Source: Phoronis australis (lineage: Eukaryota > Phoronida > Phoronidae). Taken from it: 64,000 bases of DNA. Made by a program: the position numbers and the translations under genes. The notes below the pieces were generated by a model. It ran no database searches, was not told where the DNA came from, and saw nothing but the letters and a program-made list of their open reading frames with translations. This document shows positions 1-12,547 of this stretch, one piece after another. The DNA lies in NCBI GenBank assembly GCA_002633005.1, contig NMRA01000008.1:1650567-1714566 (forward strand), in the 5' to 3' direction. Numbering within the stretch: position 1 is the first letter of the stretch; each line of letters begins with the position of its first letter.

Positions 1-2035
1 AAGGTGTGTTCTTTAAAAAATTTTTGCTCTTTCATCATTAAATTTATATTATACTGCGTCAACAGTTAGATGTCCGTGATACTCAGTGCTGTCCACACTT
101 TTTTACAGTTTAACTCATTTCTATTTTATTATTATGATTCATAATGTACACGTAAGGGCTGATTAGTACGAAGATAATCTAATTTTCAAACATGATATTT
201 CTGCTACGTTTTTAAAGACACATCTTTCAACTCCGGTGCACAGGTGTCAGGCAACAGGTGAATTTATAAAAATAATTTTTTAAGCGGTTCAATTATCCAG
301 TCAAATGTTAAAGGTCAGTGGTTATTTTCTGGCAAACATGTAATCGAAGTAAAGGCGTTAAATTCAATCAAAAACTTTGATGTCATTTTGGTGCACTTTG
401 AACTGTTGTGAAATTAATCTCGAATTGCTCCTGTGTCAGAATAGGTGTGATATCTGGGCTTGGAATGTTACATCTTCAAACCAAGCTCATAAAATTTCAG
501 ATGATCCGAATATAAGCGTCTATTAGGGTTACGAATTCTGTTGTCTTTGCTGTTACAAAATACTCAGATGGGTCTATACACCGAAGGCCCATATACTTTA
601 AAAACCGTAAGATAAGACTGACAATTTATCAGGCAGTTCAAAAATTGTGCTACAGCCTGCTTGTTAGGGAGCTCTGAGTACACAGACTGTTGAAAATCGA
701 TTTGTCAACTTCCGACAATAACAAATCTGTATGCATTTAGCCAGTCTAAATATTGGAAAAGTTTTGATCAAACGTTGGTCAAAGTATAGCTATTTGCTGT
801 TTGAGATTTATCAATCTCACCTAAAATGTTGCACAAGCACACAAGAGAGTAGTTGGTTCTTTATTTTTATTTCCGTAATGTGAGTCATTAAAATGTTTTA
901 ATTTACAAAGTTTAAACACGGAATTATGAATTTTCGGAATATAGGCCCTTCGGAGTATAAAACCTCAGTAAGACACATGAATGGGCAAATCCGTAAGGTA
1001 CGACCGCAATGAGTTTTTGACCCGATAACACGTAAGCTTGCGTTTACTGACCCATGCCACGCGTTCCTTATTGCTACACAAAACATTGGAAATCGATCTA
1101 GATATTCAACTAGTCCAGACCTCTCACCGGAGGGTGATAGGATAAATGGTAAGTGACTCAAAATGCGATGTCAGTGAAAATCCTCAGGAAGACATGTGGT
1201 CTTCATAAAAGGGAATTTGTGACTTATTTGCGACGTTAGCCCCGGCCCTCAAGGAGGTTTGGCATAGTTTTGCAAAAAACGTAATCTAGCCAATGTCTTA
1301 ATAGTGCATTGACAAAATTTAAAGAAGTTTGAATACTATTTTTTATTTCTAAGGAAAAATATTTGATTTAAAAATGATGACTTTGTTTTCAATTTTTGTT
1401 ATAAAGCGTTAAGTAATAGCGCACGACATCAAATTTCACGATTTCATATTAATCAATAGAAAAATCCCATTGCAGACATTTAGTGTGCCGTCATTCAAAC
1501 AGCAAATATGAATTTGTTAAAGAAGAATCTTCTCGTTTTGATTGTTCCCATGAACTAAACGTATTTCAAAATCCCAGCAACATAGCATGATTGCTGAAGT
1601 TTGTAAAATGCAACGTAGAATACTTTTGAACAATGAAAATGAGCCCGCCCTGAAATAGCACAACGCTACTTTCATATCATATGGTATCTACCCACATTGC
1701 AACACTAGTGTCAAGCACTTGTACTGCTTCTTTATATGCACGTGTTTCTTGTCACTATTCCATATCCTAATTAATATTTAATTCGATTGTAGTGGAGGCA
1801 AACTTGTCTGAATGAGTTAATTTAAGATGCAATGGTGACATCAAGAAATTGGCAAAAAGAGCAAACCCTTATTAAGGTTGTGCGATATTGCATGTTCTCA
1901 TAGTTTGGTATACATCATCGATGTTCTTTAATTATTCTTGGAAACCAGGGTGAGGGTACAACACTGGCGAAAACAAACCGCTGTCGGCTGGTCTCAAAGT
2001 TTTTCAAAATGAGCAATTCGCCCTGTTTAGCTAGG

Positions 2036-2262
2036 TGAAAACGAAAATTGAATCAGGCCTTTTAGTACCTTCATAAATTCGTTCTCGCAATAGTCCATAC
2101 TGATATAGCGTTCTATTTCCAATACCAACAGGAACATCTAAACCATAAGCGACTAAAGAAAACGTTTCAGAGTTTACTGGGGGTTGGCCAAACCAATCAG
2201 TTCATTTAGCTCATTGGCCAAACCTAAGATTGCGGAATTGAAAACGGCGCATGACCTATGAC
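2036..2262 (+). repeat. Dispersed repeat family B, copy 1
   Basis: Diverged copy of a repeat seen four times in the window in the same orientation (also about 14400-14700, 32385-32650 and 37850-38160). Shared landmarks in order are a motif like TCTATTTCCGTTAC, then AACAAGAACATC, then GGTTGGCCAAACC, then GAAAATGGCGCATG. No coding capacity or terminal repeats were seen; the boundaries are approximate. Confidence 0.55.
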
Positions 2263-2379
2263 TTGAGGTGGTAACAGAAATAGAATCATGTCACGATAAA
2301 AAGTATTATGAGACGGAACTTATGAGAATAAGGGGCCTAATTCGATTTAAGCCAGCTGTAAGGAGCGACGTGCAGCTTT

Positions 2380-2534
2380 CAGGGGCGGATCCAGGACTTT
2401 GTGTNGGGGGGGGGGCAGGGCAGAGTATTAGCCAGGGTTTTCCCCGTCAGACATTCGCACCCGCGAACTGCCACGTGGAATCTGGGAGAATTTTAGGGGG
2501 ATGGTCCCCTTACCCCCCCTAAAATCCGCCACTG
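2380..2534 (+). mobile_element. hAT-like MITE, family A copy 1
   Basis: This non-coding element starts CAGGGGCGGATCC and ends ATCCGCCACTG, imperfect terminal inverted repeats. It is flanked by the identical 5-bp duplication GCTTT (2375-2379 and 2535-2539). The interior matches the copies at 3693 and 15270, including a shared stretch that begins CAGACATTCGCACCC. CAGTGGCGGAT-type ends and short target duplications are typical of hAT non-autonomous elements. The G run carries the undetermined base at 2405. Confidence 0.75.
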
Positions 2535-3692
2535 GCTTTAAACGACAATTGAAATAAATAGTTTAAAATTATTGTCTTCTACTCCATACTGAACTTCTAG
2601 TCAATTGTTGTTTCCGTATAGGTGTCAAGGTTTGGTGTGAACTAATGGTCGGTGACCTCCAAGACCAATACACAATTGTGATTTAATTTGATTAATAGTC
2701 TCGATCTTTCTATAAATATAAAACTCGTGATCGCAGGATGAGTACGTCTTTACAAAGTCACTCAAACATTAAAAGTAACAGTTTATTTATTACAAGGTTT
2801 AGGCCTTCTCGGTGAGGGACGTCAGTTGTTACATTTCGGTGTTACTTACTAGCAATGGAAATGCAAAGTGACGAGTCACACTTCCAGTGCAGTCTTTAAA
2901 CCCTTTTGGTTGACTTCAAGTATATACAGCAAAACGCAAAAAGAATGACGCTTTATTCGAGACTCCTGTCCCATCGCCGTTGGTGGCCGCGGTCCCAAAG
3001 GGCACAGACAACTTCGATATGAATGTTTATCGACTGAGTACGACCACAGCTCAATGCGCAAGGAATTCAGGAACAATCCGACACAATAAGTATAGATATT
3101 TAATATTCGCTGGCAATGCATCGGCTGTACAATTTGAGTAATCCAAGTAAGATTTTCAAATGTGTCAAAACTGGCCGTCTCGTTTAAAGTTTTATACATC
3201 TTTTTCCTCGCTGTTCATTTTGCGTCACTCTTTCCAACATAGAGTTAGTTTATACTGTTTCAGTGTTTTCGATTGTAAGTATTTTTGTTATGAAAACCCA
3301 TCCGGTCTAAAGCGGGGCCGAGTTGCATGAAAGTTAATATACGCAGTATAGCAACAATGACGTCGCATTAACACGTGTCTCGTTGTTATTGTTGAACAAT
3401 GCACCTGACGTCATGCAACAATCAAACTTATCCAGCGGATAATCTTGAAGCTTTATGCAACCATGCCCAAAAGTCTTCATTTTTGCCAGGTTATGTAAGA
3501 GCCTTAACGTGTCCGTATTTCGTTAACTTTTATTAGAACATCATCTCCGATATTATACTCTACGTACTAATCTACACAAATTTTCCACTTTTGCATGAAG
3601 TTTGATAAAAAATAGGGCTTTGCGATTTTTCTGAAAAAACTCAAACGAAATTTGGCCATATCATTGCTACCGTTGTTTTGAAATGACTATAT

Positions 3693-3853
3693 CAGGGCTG
3701 GATCCAGGATTATGAGTTAGGGTGGACAGGGCAGAGCATTAGCCTGGATTTTGCACGTCAGACATTCGCACCCCCACACTGCCAAATGGAATCTAGCAGA
3801 ATTTTAGGGGGGGGGGGGCATGGCCGCCTTGCCCCCTCCTAAATCTGCCACTG
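3693..3853 (+). mobile_element. hAT-like MITE, family A copy 2
   Basis: Same family and orientation as the copy at 2380. It starts CAGGGCTGGATCC and ends ATCTGCCACTG. The flanks TATAT (3688-3692) and TATAC (3854-3858) match at four of five bases, which fits an ageing 5-bp target duplication. A G run interrupts the 3' half. Confidence 0.7.
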
Positions 3854-4429
3854 TATACCAGTTTTATTTTTGCTTCATGTTAATTTTAATGATCACATGA
3901 TTCATTTTATGACAGATTGTTAAAACAGGTTAAAATATCAAATTCTACGGATTTTCTACTCCAAGAACGTATACACTTTTACTACATGAGTTAGATTCTA
4001 TAGTTTTGTTGGCTAAATATACAGAATTGCCGCCGAGGAACTGCACAACCTTAAACTTCATGAACGTTTTATCAATGGAATTGTTCTCATTTCATCGTTA
4101 GGTTATGAATTAAACTTTCATTTGCAATTGATTATCAGTGAGTCTTAAGTCAGATGCTAAAATAGAAGACCGGAAAATAAAACGTCAGCTACTCAGGATA
4201 TGAAGGAAATGATGAAGTAAGTAAAATGGACAGAAACGATAAACAGCTCAGGAAAGGAATATCTACTGTCCTTATCTGCCGTAACTGGGTTCCGTCGTAG
4301 GCCGCAAGACATTAGCTTGCACCTGAAATATAGAACAGTGAATTCAATACAGTAATTCAACACTCCAACCTTACCGACCAATCACTTCAGCGGCCATTTT
4401 GTTAGGGCAGATTATTAAGGAGGTCCTCA

Positions 4430-5480
4430 ACAGTTTTGAAGATTTTGGACTTGAAAAACCAGCTCCAACAATCTGTTCCACAGAATGTACAAACCCTGAG
4501 AATATGAACAGTATGATGGTCCAAAGACTTCAATAACCTTACACAAAGTCTTTTGAAACTAATTCCAAAGTCAAATTTTCATCTTTTGTCTTTTACGATC
4601 AGCGGAAGTGCATCTCTTTCACAGTGCTACGAAAGATAGCACTGTGGATTGTTTTTCATAATGGCTTCTCATTGGTTTAAAGAATGAAACCGATGTCATA
4701 ACTTTCAGTCATTCCCATTGGTTGAAATCTTGGAAACACCTTTCAGTTTACTGTTACGTAGTATGACGATCACCTTTGGCTTGAATAGTTGCAATTTAGT
4801 TAAACGGGTAGTGATCGAAGTAAACAAAACCAAGGGAACTTCGATCCCGTGGCTAAGCCCAAACAAGTACAGTGCATGTGTGCAAGTGGTGGCGATGTGA
4901 TCGATAAACTTCCGACCAAGCATGCGCATTGATGTCCACACATGGAATTCCGTGTGTGGTTAATCATGTTTCCACAGGGCCGCTATTTTCAGTATAGGTG
5001 GCGCTGTGTCAGAGGGTAAAGTGCATCTGGCTACTTAACTATCAAAATACACCAAATCAGCAGACGTTATACCAGAGCCAGCATTTGCATTACTACGAAC
5101 TGAGAGACAGTGCATTCGGTCTACCAAAATCCTCAGATTGGCCGGTTAGATTTTTTACAAACCCAAAGCGTCTGAACGGTATCTGAATTTCTTGCTAAAT
5201 TTCAACTTCTCGCTTGTAAGCCGTAATTAGATTTAGGAAAAGCCACGACTGCGCAAAAACTAAGCCAAGGTGCTATTACATTCAACTTGCAACCTTTCAC
5301 TCGGAACAGACTCACATATCAAGCAAATACCATTCGTGGCCTTCATAAGCAACACAAAACTTAACTTTGCCAAGCCAACCCAGCACGGTGCCAATTTCAG
5401 TGAAATTGGAGCAGGCGAATTTCACCCGGTGTCTACAAAAACTATTGAGTGCCACCGAATCTCGTGAGCATACTCGCGAA
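4430..5480 (+). repeat. Dispersed repeat family C, longer copy
   Basis: This stretch shares ordered blocks with 51830-52345. They are a block with TTGTTCCACAG followed by TTTTGAAACT-like sequence and CATCTTTT, then a block with TACTACGAACTGAGAGACA, then ATTTCAACTT, then CCATTCGT(A/G)GCCTTCA and GCCAACCCAGCA. Spacing differs, as expected for old copies of one interspersed repeat. No protein domain was recognised. Confidence 0.5.
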
Positions 5481-5864
5481 ACAGTTGCCTTTCTCTTGCG
5501 TGATCTTTTGAGGTCTTGCGACAGAATGAGCTTGCTTTCTCACAAGACACTTACTATACGGAACGCTCTTACGTGGCCACTCTTGGAAAATAAAAAGCGA
5601 ATTCTTTTTTCAAAAGTACATATTCCACCCTACAACCCACTGTTATTGAATTAAGGTCGACTTCGATACAATGAATTTTTGTTGGCTAAACGGGCTTTCG
5701 TAAAGCGCCCATGCTTATGCGAATCAGTGATACTCGCCTGGTCCATCTCTGAATAACGAAGCAAAAACGGAAAATAAGAAGGGGGGAGGGAGGTGGCATA
5801 GTATCAGGAGTACATTCAAAGCATGACCATGAAGGATTATTAATTCTTTTTTCCAGAGAAAAAT

Positions 5865-7253
5865 ATGGCATCACGCAGGCCTTGTTTTACGCTGGTTCTG
5901 TTTGGCATTTTGATGATGCAAAGTCTACAAGAAGCTGAGCTATCTACGACGCAAAGTTCATCATCATGGCCATGGACGACGACACTAACAAACGGTACGC
6001 AAAACGCAACGACAGTGGCGGCGAATAGAGAAGATGACTTATTTAAAGATTCACCATTCATTGGTGACATTTTGAAATCTCATTTCGCGCACAGGGTGTC
6101 CGTTTCGATAAACAGCTATAAATACTGTGTGATAATTTTTATTGCCATACCTTCAAACGTATTTACAATCTTGACAATGAGATCAAGGATGTTGTTGACG
6201 CCATCTTGTTTTTTTGTCGGAATCATGGCCGTGTTTGATTCTGCCTATATACTATCCATGACAGTATACGTCGCATTTCCTGTGGTATTTAACGTCACAG
6301 TCAGGACCTCTGACAGTGGATGCAAAATCATGGGATTTATTTCAAACTTCTGTAGCTTTGTGGCTGCTGGATTAATAGTTTGTGTAACAATTGAAAGGTG
6401 TATCGCTATCGTCGCGCCATTTAAAGCGAAACAGTGGTGTACCCTGCGCCGAAGTGTTATCATTCTCGCTGGATTGTGTTTGGAGTCAGCAGCCTTTAAC
6501 ATATTTTGGACATTCAGGTCGTATTCCATATTCGATCCTATATTTGAGTCATACGAGTGTACTCTGAACGGCACGAGTTACGGTGTATTTGAACGATGGT
6601 CAAGCTCCCTCCACAGATGTTTCGTACCCGTCATCCTGTTGACTGTTCTTAATATTGTGACCATAACTAAGCTACAGTTGTTGGCAAGATCGCGACAGGG
6701 CAGCAGTACTTTAAATAAGAAAAAGAATGACATTACAGTAATGCTGCTATCCGTCTCTGTGGCCTTTACTGTGCTCACAGCTCCGTTTGGTGCTTATCTC
6801 ATTTATAATTTTCTGAAACATGACGATATCCGCAACGACCACACAATGTTTGAACAGGCAAAAGACTCGCTGTTCGCGTCTATTGTGTTCCTGTTTATCG
6901 ACATTAACCACAGCATTAACTTTTTCTTATTTTGTCTTAGCTCAAAAAGGTTCAGGAAGGATTTTATAGATTTGTGGAAAAAAAGTTGCAAGACACGGAA
7001 TGCATTTGGGCTAAATGGAAATGATACTTCAGACGATGTGCATGAAAAAGCACACGCACAAGCGAAACGGTCGTTGAACTCACCGGACCCTAATTCCGCT
7101 TCGTCATCGTCCGACCAGAGGCGAAGTTTGAGTAAAACGGGCAAAGAATTGGAAACGTCAGAAACTGCAGTTTTCAAAATGGATGACCTAAAATGCAACG
7201 GAATGCAAAATGAGTGCATCTACGAGAATGACCTTACACATACGGCCGTGTAG
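5865..7253 (+). CDS. Rhodopsin-like (class A) orphan peptide-type GPCR
   Basis: Intronless reading frame for a 462-residue seven-transmembrane receptor. A hydrophobic segment near residues 8-24 looks like a signal peptide; the extracellular N-terminus is Ser/Thr-rich with N-glycosylation sites. TM1 (about 86-105) carries Asn98, TM2 has Asp125, Cys153 and Cys232 can form the TM3-ECL2 disulfide, and the TM3 end reads ERC (177-179) in place of DRY. Pro255 marks TM5. TM7 reads DINHSINFFLF where NPxxY is expected. The cytoplasmic tail is long and Ser-rich. A pyrimidine tract and CAG end at 5856, eight bases before the ATG, so a 5' untranslated exon probably lies upstream. AATAAA occurs at 7725. 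The layout resembles invertebrate FMRFamide-receptor-like orphans, but the ligand cannot be told from sequence. Confidence 0.85.
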   Translation: MASRRPCFTLVLFGILMMQSLQEAELSTTQSSSSWPWTTTLTNGTQNATTVAANREDDLFKDSPFIGDILKSHFAHRVSVSINSYKYCVIIFIAIPSNVFTILTMRSRMLLTPSCFFVGIMAVFDSAYILSMTVYVAFPVVFNVTVRTSDSGCKIMGFISNFCSFVAAGLIVCVTIERCIAIVAPFKAKQWCTLRRSVIILAGLCLESAAFNIFWTFRSYSIFDPIFESYECTLNGTSYGVFERWSSSLHRCFVPVILLTVLNIVTITKLQLLARSRQGSSTLNKKKNDITVMLLSVSVAFTVLTAPFGAYLIYNFLKHDDIRNDHTMFEQAKDSLFASIVFLFIDINHSINFFLFCLSSKRFRKDFIDLWKKSCKTRNAFGLNGNDTSDDVHEKAHAQAKRSLNSPDPNSASSSSDQRRSLSKTGKELETSETAVFKMDDLKCNGMQNECIYENDLTHTAV

Positions 7254-10200
7254 CTTAAGTCGTTCGTGTTGCATACAATACAGAAGTCTGTTGTTTAGCA
7301 GTTCTATAGTCAGGGCCTACACTGTTCGCAATTTTTAGCACCTGAGGATTCAGTAAAATACCGCCTGCTGCTCGAAATAGGAAACCTTGCGACCATGGCC
7401 ATCAGCTGCCACTGCATAACGCCACAAAAGGAAGTAGCGTGCAAAGTCCGCTTGTTTGGAAGTGATTTTAGACACAAATGCGTTGATGTGGGATCGGAAC
7501 GTTCAGGCCACAGAAATGCCCACATGCAATTGGAGAATTTTGTTACGGTATTGTTTCAAAGCACTACGTGCCGTAAAGGCTTTTCTATGGATCTGTTTGG
7601 AGCCATCAACGACCATCGGAGAGGAGAACTCGTTGGATACACGAAAAAAGTTGACATTGAAGGTGATGGGTTTGAGTTCAAAGCAATGAAGAAACATGGA
7701 CAAGTTTACATATCTCCAACAGTAAATAAAAATCAACGTATGGAAATTGTAAGTGCCCTTGGGAACCTCAAGAACTGTAGCGCGTCCAACTGCCAATACC
7801 CTGGGCTTGTTGTGATGAGACGTCCTATCTCACTTTGTTAGACCCTATGAAGCACGTATACGCCAGGTCAATACAAAATTGGTCCAATTGTGCAACACAC
7901 AAAATCCTTATATTGGCAGATTTTCCAGAAGTTTAAGGAAACAAAAACAGTTTATCGTGTCAGTAAACGTTACAATTTACGTTGCAAAACTTTAGAGATT
8001 GAAAGGATCTGCTAACATAAGACGAACCATTCCTAGCTTTCTGTACACGATTATCTAAATAGACAAATCGAGAGAAAGGGAGCATGATCACGAGTACTGA
8101 GTCCCATTTAACTTTCTCAAAGTCAAACATAGGAGCCACACGGCATTCGAAACATCTTGTAGCGTTCCCCATGCTTTACCATATTTCCTGAGATTTTATG
8201 TTCTACGTTTTTATATACTTTGATCTTAACTATAAATACCTGGTTTCACCAACAAAATTTTGGAACGCCGTTTGTCGTGACATATGTGGAACATAAATCA
8301 TATTTGTGTAAACACGTGAACTCTTCATTACCATGCAAAGCGTGTTTTTTTTTTCTATCATTCGGGACGTTCCTTAAATCTCTGTACAAGACAGTTGTAC
8401 CTCGACTATGTTGGTTTCTAGTCATTCTGTCGGTTTCATTCTGCACGTCACAGGAGCATGGTCAACTCTTTGCTTTAACTCTCACATGATTCGGTTAGTT
8501 TACTGATGTTCGCAACCAAGGATAAATCCTTCAAAGCTGTAATATATTTTAACTCTCTGTCTACCTCCATTGCTGTTTCACTTACATACATTGTTTTATC
8601 ATATCACAACAGATATTTTAATTTCTTTTCTACAGTTTATTATATATTCTGTCACAATAAATGACCTAATTCCGCCTAGTCGCCTTTCTTTTTCATCTCT
8701 GGAGACAGACCCACTTCGTGTTCTTCGGGGCTTATATTTTGTGAGTTAGCGTTCCAAATAAACAGTATATCACCATGGATTCAACATAGATCACCAATCG
8801 TTTCAATGGGAGGATTCAGCCAGTAAAAGATTATGTAGGCTTATGGAAATGAAGTTGCAAATTGCAGAATACTTCAACGGTTACAATGAAAATGGGATTT
8901 GTGATAATGCGGATATCGGGGTAGTGTGTTCACATGCAAAGTAGTCGTCGAGTTCACTTAATACCTCAGTCTATAGTTCGTCAACTTGTGACCATAGGCA
9001 TCATCTGAATAAAAAGGTAAACGAATTAGATACATCAGAAAGTTCAGAGTCTTCACGCTAGATGACAATATTAAAATGTTACCAACAAAAGGGAATACAT
9101 TGTAACAATATTAACCTACAAACAAGTAGTTGCGTTACTTTACAAGATTACAGGTAAGTGATGTTGCCTACATGAGGAATTTGGCAAAACCAGTCGGGAC
9201 TTGTTTTCATTAAAAATTGGCGGGAACGCCAACAAAACCATTGCTATCCTCGTAAGAATATCACTGAGGGGTAAGAACGACATAAGTTTCAATACCGATG
9301 CCTGTTAGAGAGATTCGAAACTTTTGACTGACTCGGAAAATAAGACACTCCGCTGAATTCGTTTTCTCGACCGCCAGATGGTGCGCTTACTGGTTTAAAC
9401 ATGGAGAAGTCTCTTCCTGGTTTAACAGACGAGCTGGGGCCTACGTGAAAGTGATGTGTTGAGTACATTAACGGAGATGTTAATTATGCAACTAGAAAAC
9501 AGTGAATTAATGAATTATGCGGTACATATAAATCTATGCAATTTACAACAAGTAAATGACTGACAGTACGTGTACGGAAGTGGTAACGTAATATATATAT
9601 ATCACATACGTGTAAGAATTTTGCTTGAAGGGCACAATCAAACGGACATAGTTACTTGCCTTTTGAATATTGTATTAAGGAGGCACAATCGTTTTTTACG
9701 AATGAAAGTGCATTTCGGGGATTATTTAGGGGGTAATTTGGAGGTTATTTTTGGCTATGATCCACTTCTTAAAGTTGTCAGCTTTGACAAAACAAAATTT
9801 TACAAAACAACAAAATCTGTAGTGTTTTGTGACTTTATTATAAGCAGCCTATTCCTAACAAGGGCTGGCTAAGTTAATTGAAATCGAAGCGGCGACCCCA
9901 TCTGTTGCCTCATTGCTGGGCACCGCGAAAATGGCCGACGGATAATATGTAGCGCTGAGCAAAGCCGGCGTGCAAATTCCAATCTCCTTAGTGTGAGATG
10001 AAAAGGCGAAGAGCCTATGTACATTGGAGGAGTTAGCCCTGAAGATTAAGCGTACAAAATCGAGCGCTGTGCTGCCGTGTGAGATGAGTTGAACATTTCC
10101 ACTAAGAAATGCCGAGCTTTGGTAAACAACCCGGTGGGTTTGTAGTCCTCTACCGTCTTCCAGAAAGAGTTTGACATTCATGCTTACTCTTGGTAGATAT

Positions 10201-12547
10201 AATGTTTCCAGTCTTAACTGATTTAAATTCCTCGCTAAATCTCAAAATTTTCTAACGATCTCGGCCAGTCGGAGGCAAACAAAACTTACCTTCGTGAATG
10301 GCCAAATCAGCTTTCGAAAGGATCTGTAGAGCCAAGAAACTCGCGATAACACAAGAACGCACGAGACTTCACCGTACATTGGAAGCAAAACATATAATTA
10401 CACTAAATTTTACTCTCGATTTTTTGCGTCTGCGTAACGCTACCCCGATAACCTGATAATTAAAACTGCTATCCCATTTTTGCGAGGGACCGTTACCGTT
10501 AGCTGGATGCGATAATAAAAAATAATAAAAAAGCAAACTAAAAACACATTCACCAATGAGAATCGAAGCATTTTTGATGAAAAAGCTCCGAACAACTATT
10601 CATGTGTTTGAGATAAATTCGTGTAAACTTGTTTAATTTTATGTATTTTATTCATACTTCTTTCCCGCTGAGTTCAAGCAAAACAGATAAATAAATTTAA
10701 AATAGAATCAAAGAATTAAATTGCACTCACACCGGTGAGAATCATTCAATATTGTTTGACAAAAGCCTGCCATCTTGATCACTCTGTCTCGCGTGTCGGC
10801 CATAACGTCACAACGGCGTACTGTTCAGGCTCGGTATGTACTCTTAAAATTGACCGTAAATCCTCGGAAGATGGCAAAATACGATTGTTTTGAACTGGAA
10901 CAGTAAATAACGAAATGGGTCCATCCGGGCTCCTCTCTCCCAAATTTCACTTCTATATGCAGTTCGTTATGACACCAACTTCAACTTAGCTTAGAGATGC
11001 TATTAAAACCGTGAATATTTAAATTTGTAACTAGCGCCACCTTGTGACTTCCTGGAGAACTGTGTTTATAATCAGGATAAGAAACAATTCGCAAATAAAT
11101 TGCGGTTTTAAAGAAAACACCACAACTGATACACTGAAAAACGCTATTTGATAGTGAAAGGAGCAAATGATAAAAACAATGCCTTGTTTCATTAGGGTAG
11201 CAATGACATATTACTCATTTACATAAAAATTGTCCCGCACAACGAGACTTTCGCGAGATTGTAATGGTATCTGTTTCTCGGATGGTTTCTGGCACACAGG
11301 AAAACAGCGGGGTTGTTTGTAAACTAGCATTTCATTTCCATATTCACAATTTAATTAGACACACATCTTCAATCTCTTATAAGTTTTAACTTAACTGTAT
11401 GATGACGAGCAGGATAAGTCGGTTAGATTTCATGCGAAAACCCATACGCCTTGTTCAAATCAAAACGAAGCAAAACAAAATAATGAATAGCGTCTCTCCG
11501 AGATAAATCATTCTTAGGTCTTGGCAATATGAACGACTGATAAGAAGTCTAGAGAATGCAAAGAATAAGGACTGCGTTTTCAGTTTAATTTCTTGTGCGA
11601 TTGACGAGGTCGAGCAAGTTTACGCGAAACGTCACCATGTATTTCAAACGAAGCATGTGATCTCACTAGGTTTCACTTGCGCTGTCTTGCATATCGGAAC
11701 GGGCATAGGATTAGACATTGGTGAATTTCCAAAAGGACATAAGTAGTGAGTGAACCAGCAAATATGCTAGAACACTTGTAAAAGCATTGCATTGGCTGGC
11801 TATTGGTAAAATCTGTTGCTGTCACGGGCTTAATGAGTATGAGAATTCTTCGGTGTTTGTCGTGATAAGTATTCTTTAAGTGTGACAATTTTGTGCTGTA
11901 ACAAAAAAGGTAAATGATAGAAATTCTGGATTCGGTCAACGAAATACTTTGTTTAGCTCACTCTTTACTATGTTTTCATCATTTCAGAACACAAAATGAG
12001 TTTTTCCGATCGAAAGTTACTGCTAAAATATGAACATTTTGTCTATTACTGCATTGTATGTATTTGTATTTGCTATTATCAAACTTTTAAGTTTATTGAA
12101 AGTGACGTCGTAATTTTGATTTAATTTATAATAATAGATAATTGACGGAACTCGCAAAGGCGTTCTTTGAGCCTGACTGGGAAAAATGCCATCTTGACGT
12201 CAACATTTCGCTCTCATAAAAACGTAGCTTTGCGCTGGCAACAAAGTGCCCACGACCGTCTTCACTAAGACTGGATTTACAACCTTTGATAAATGGGACC
12301 CAGAGGTTCACAGACGGTTTGTTCTGGTGTTGGTGCACTCTGCATAATTTGCATAAGCCTGTTGCTCTATTAGGATATGTTAAGTCGATAATCTGAAACA
12401 TCTGTCGTAATACGTAAGTGTATTTTGACCACTAGATGTTTGGATTAAAAACTAAAATCGATTTCAACGTGGCGGCGTACTGTGGCACCTGGACATGTAG
12501 CAAGCATCCTGCTCTGTTTTACATGTATACGTATGTACTTCTGAAGA
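7254..12547. other. Intergenic region, no convincing gene
   Basis: The first few hundred bases are probably the 3' untranslated region of the receptor. Open frames at 7395-7841 (+, 148 codons) and 9855-10181 (-, 108 codons) have no recognisable domain or splice partner. A short AT dinucleotide run lies near 9590. Nothing else distinct is visible. Confidence 0.5.

Larger units (their letters stand above)
1..5856. other. Intergenic region with repeats, no gene seen
   Basis: No reading frame here has recognisable domains, and the short frames present lack splice context. The region holds two hAT-like miniature elements (2380-2534 and 3693-3853), one copy of dispersed repeat family B (about 2036-2262) and the longer copy of dispersed repeat C (about 4430-5480). 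A single undetermined base lies at 2405 beside a G run. A 5' untranslated exon of the receptor that begins at 5865 may lie here but cannot be placed. Confidence 0.6.

Noticed and set aside
7395-7841. 148-codon frame just after the first receptor
   Set aside because: No recognisable domain, signal or splice context; it most likely lies in the receptor's 3' untranslated region.
9855-10181. 108-codon frame on the minus strand
   Set aside because: No recognisable motif or neighbouring exon.
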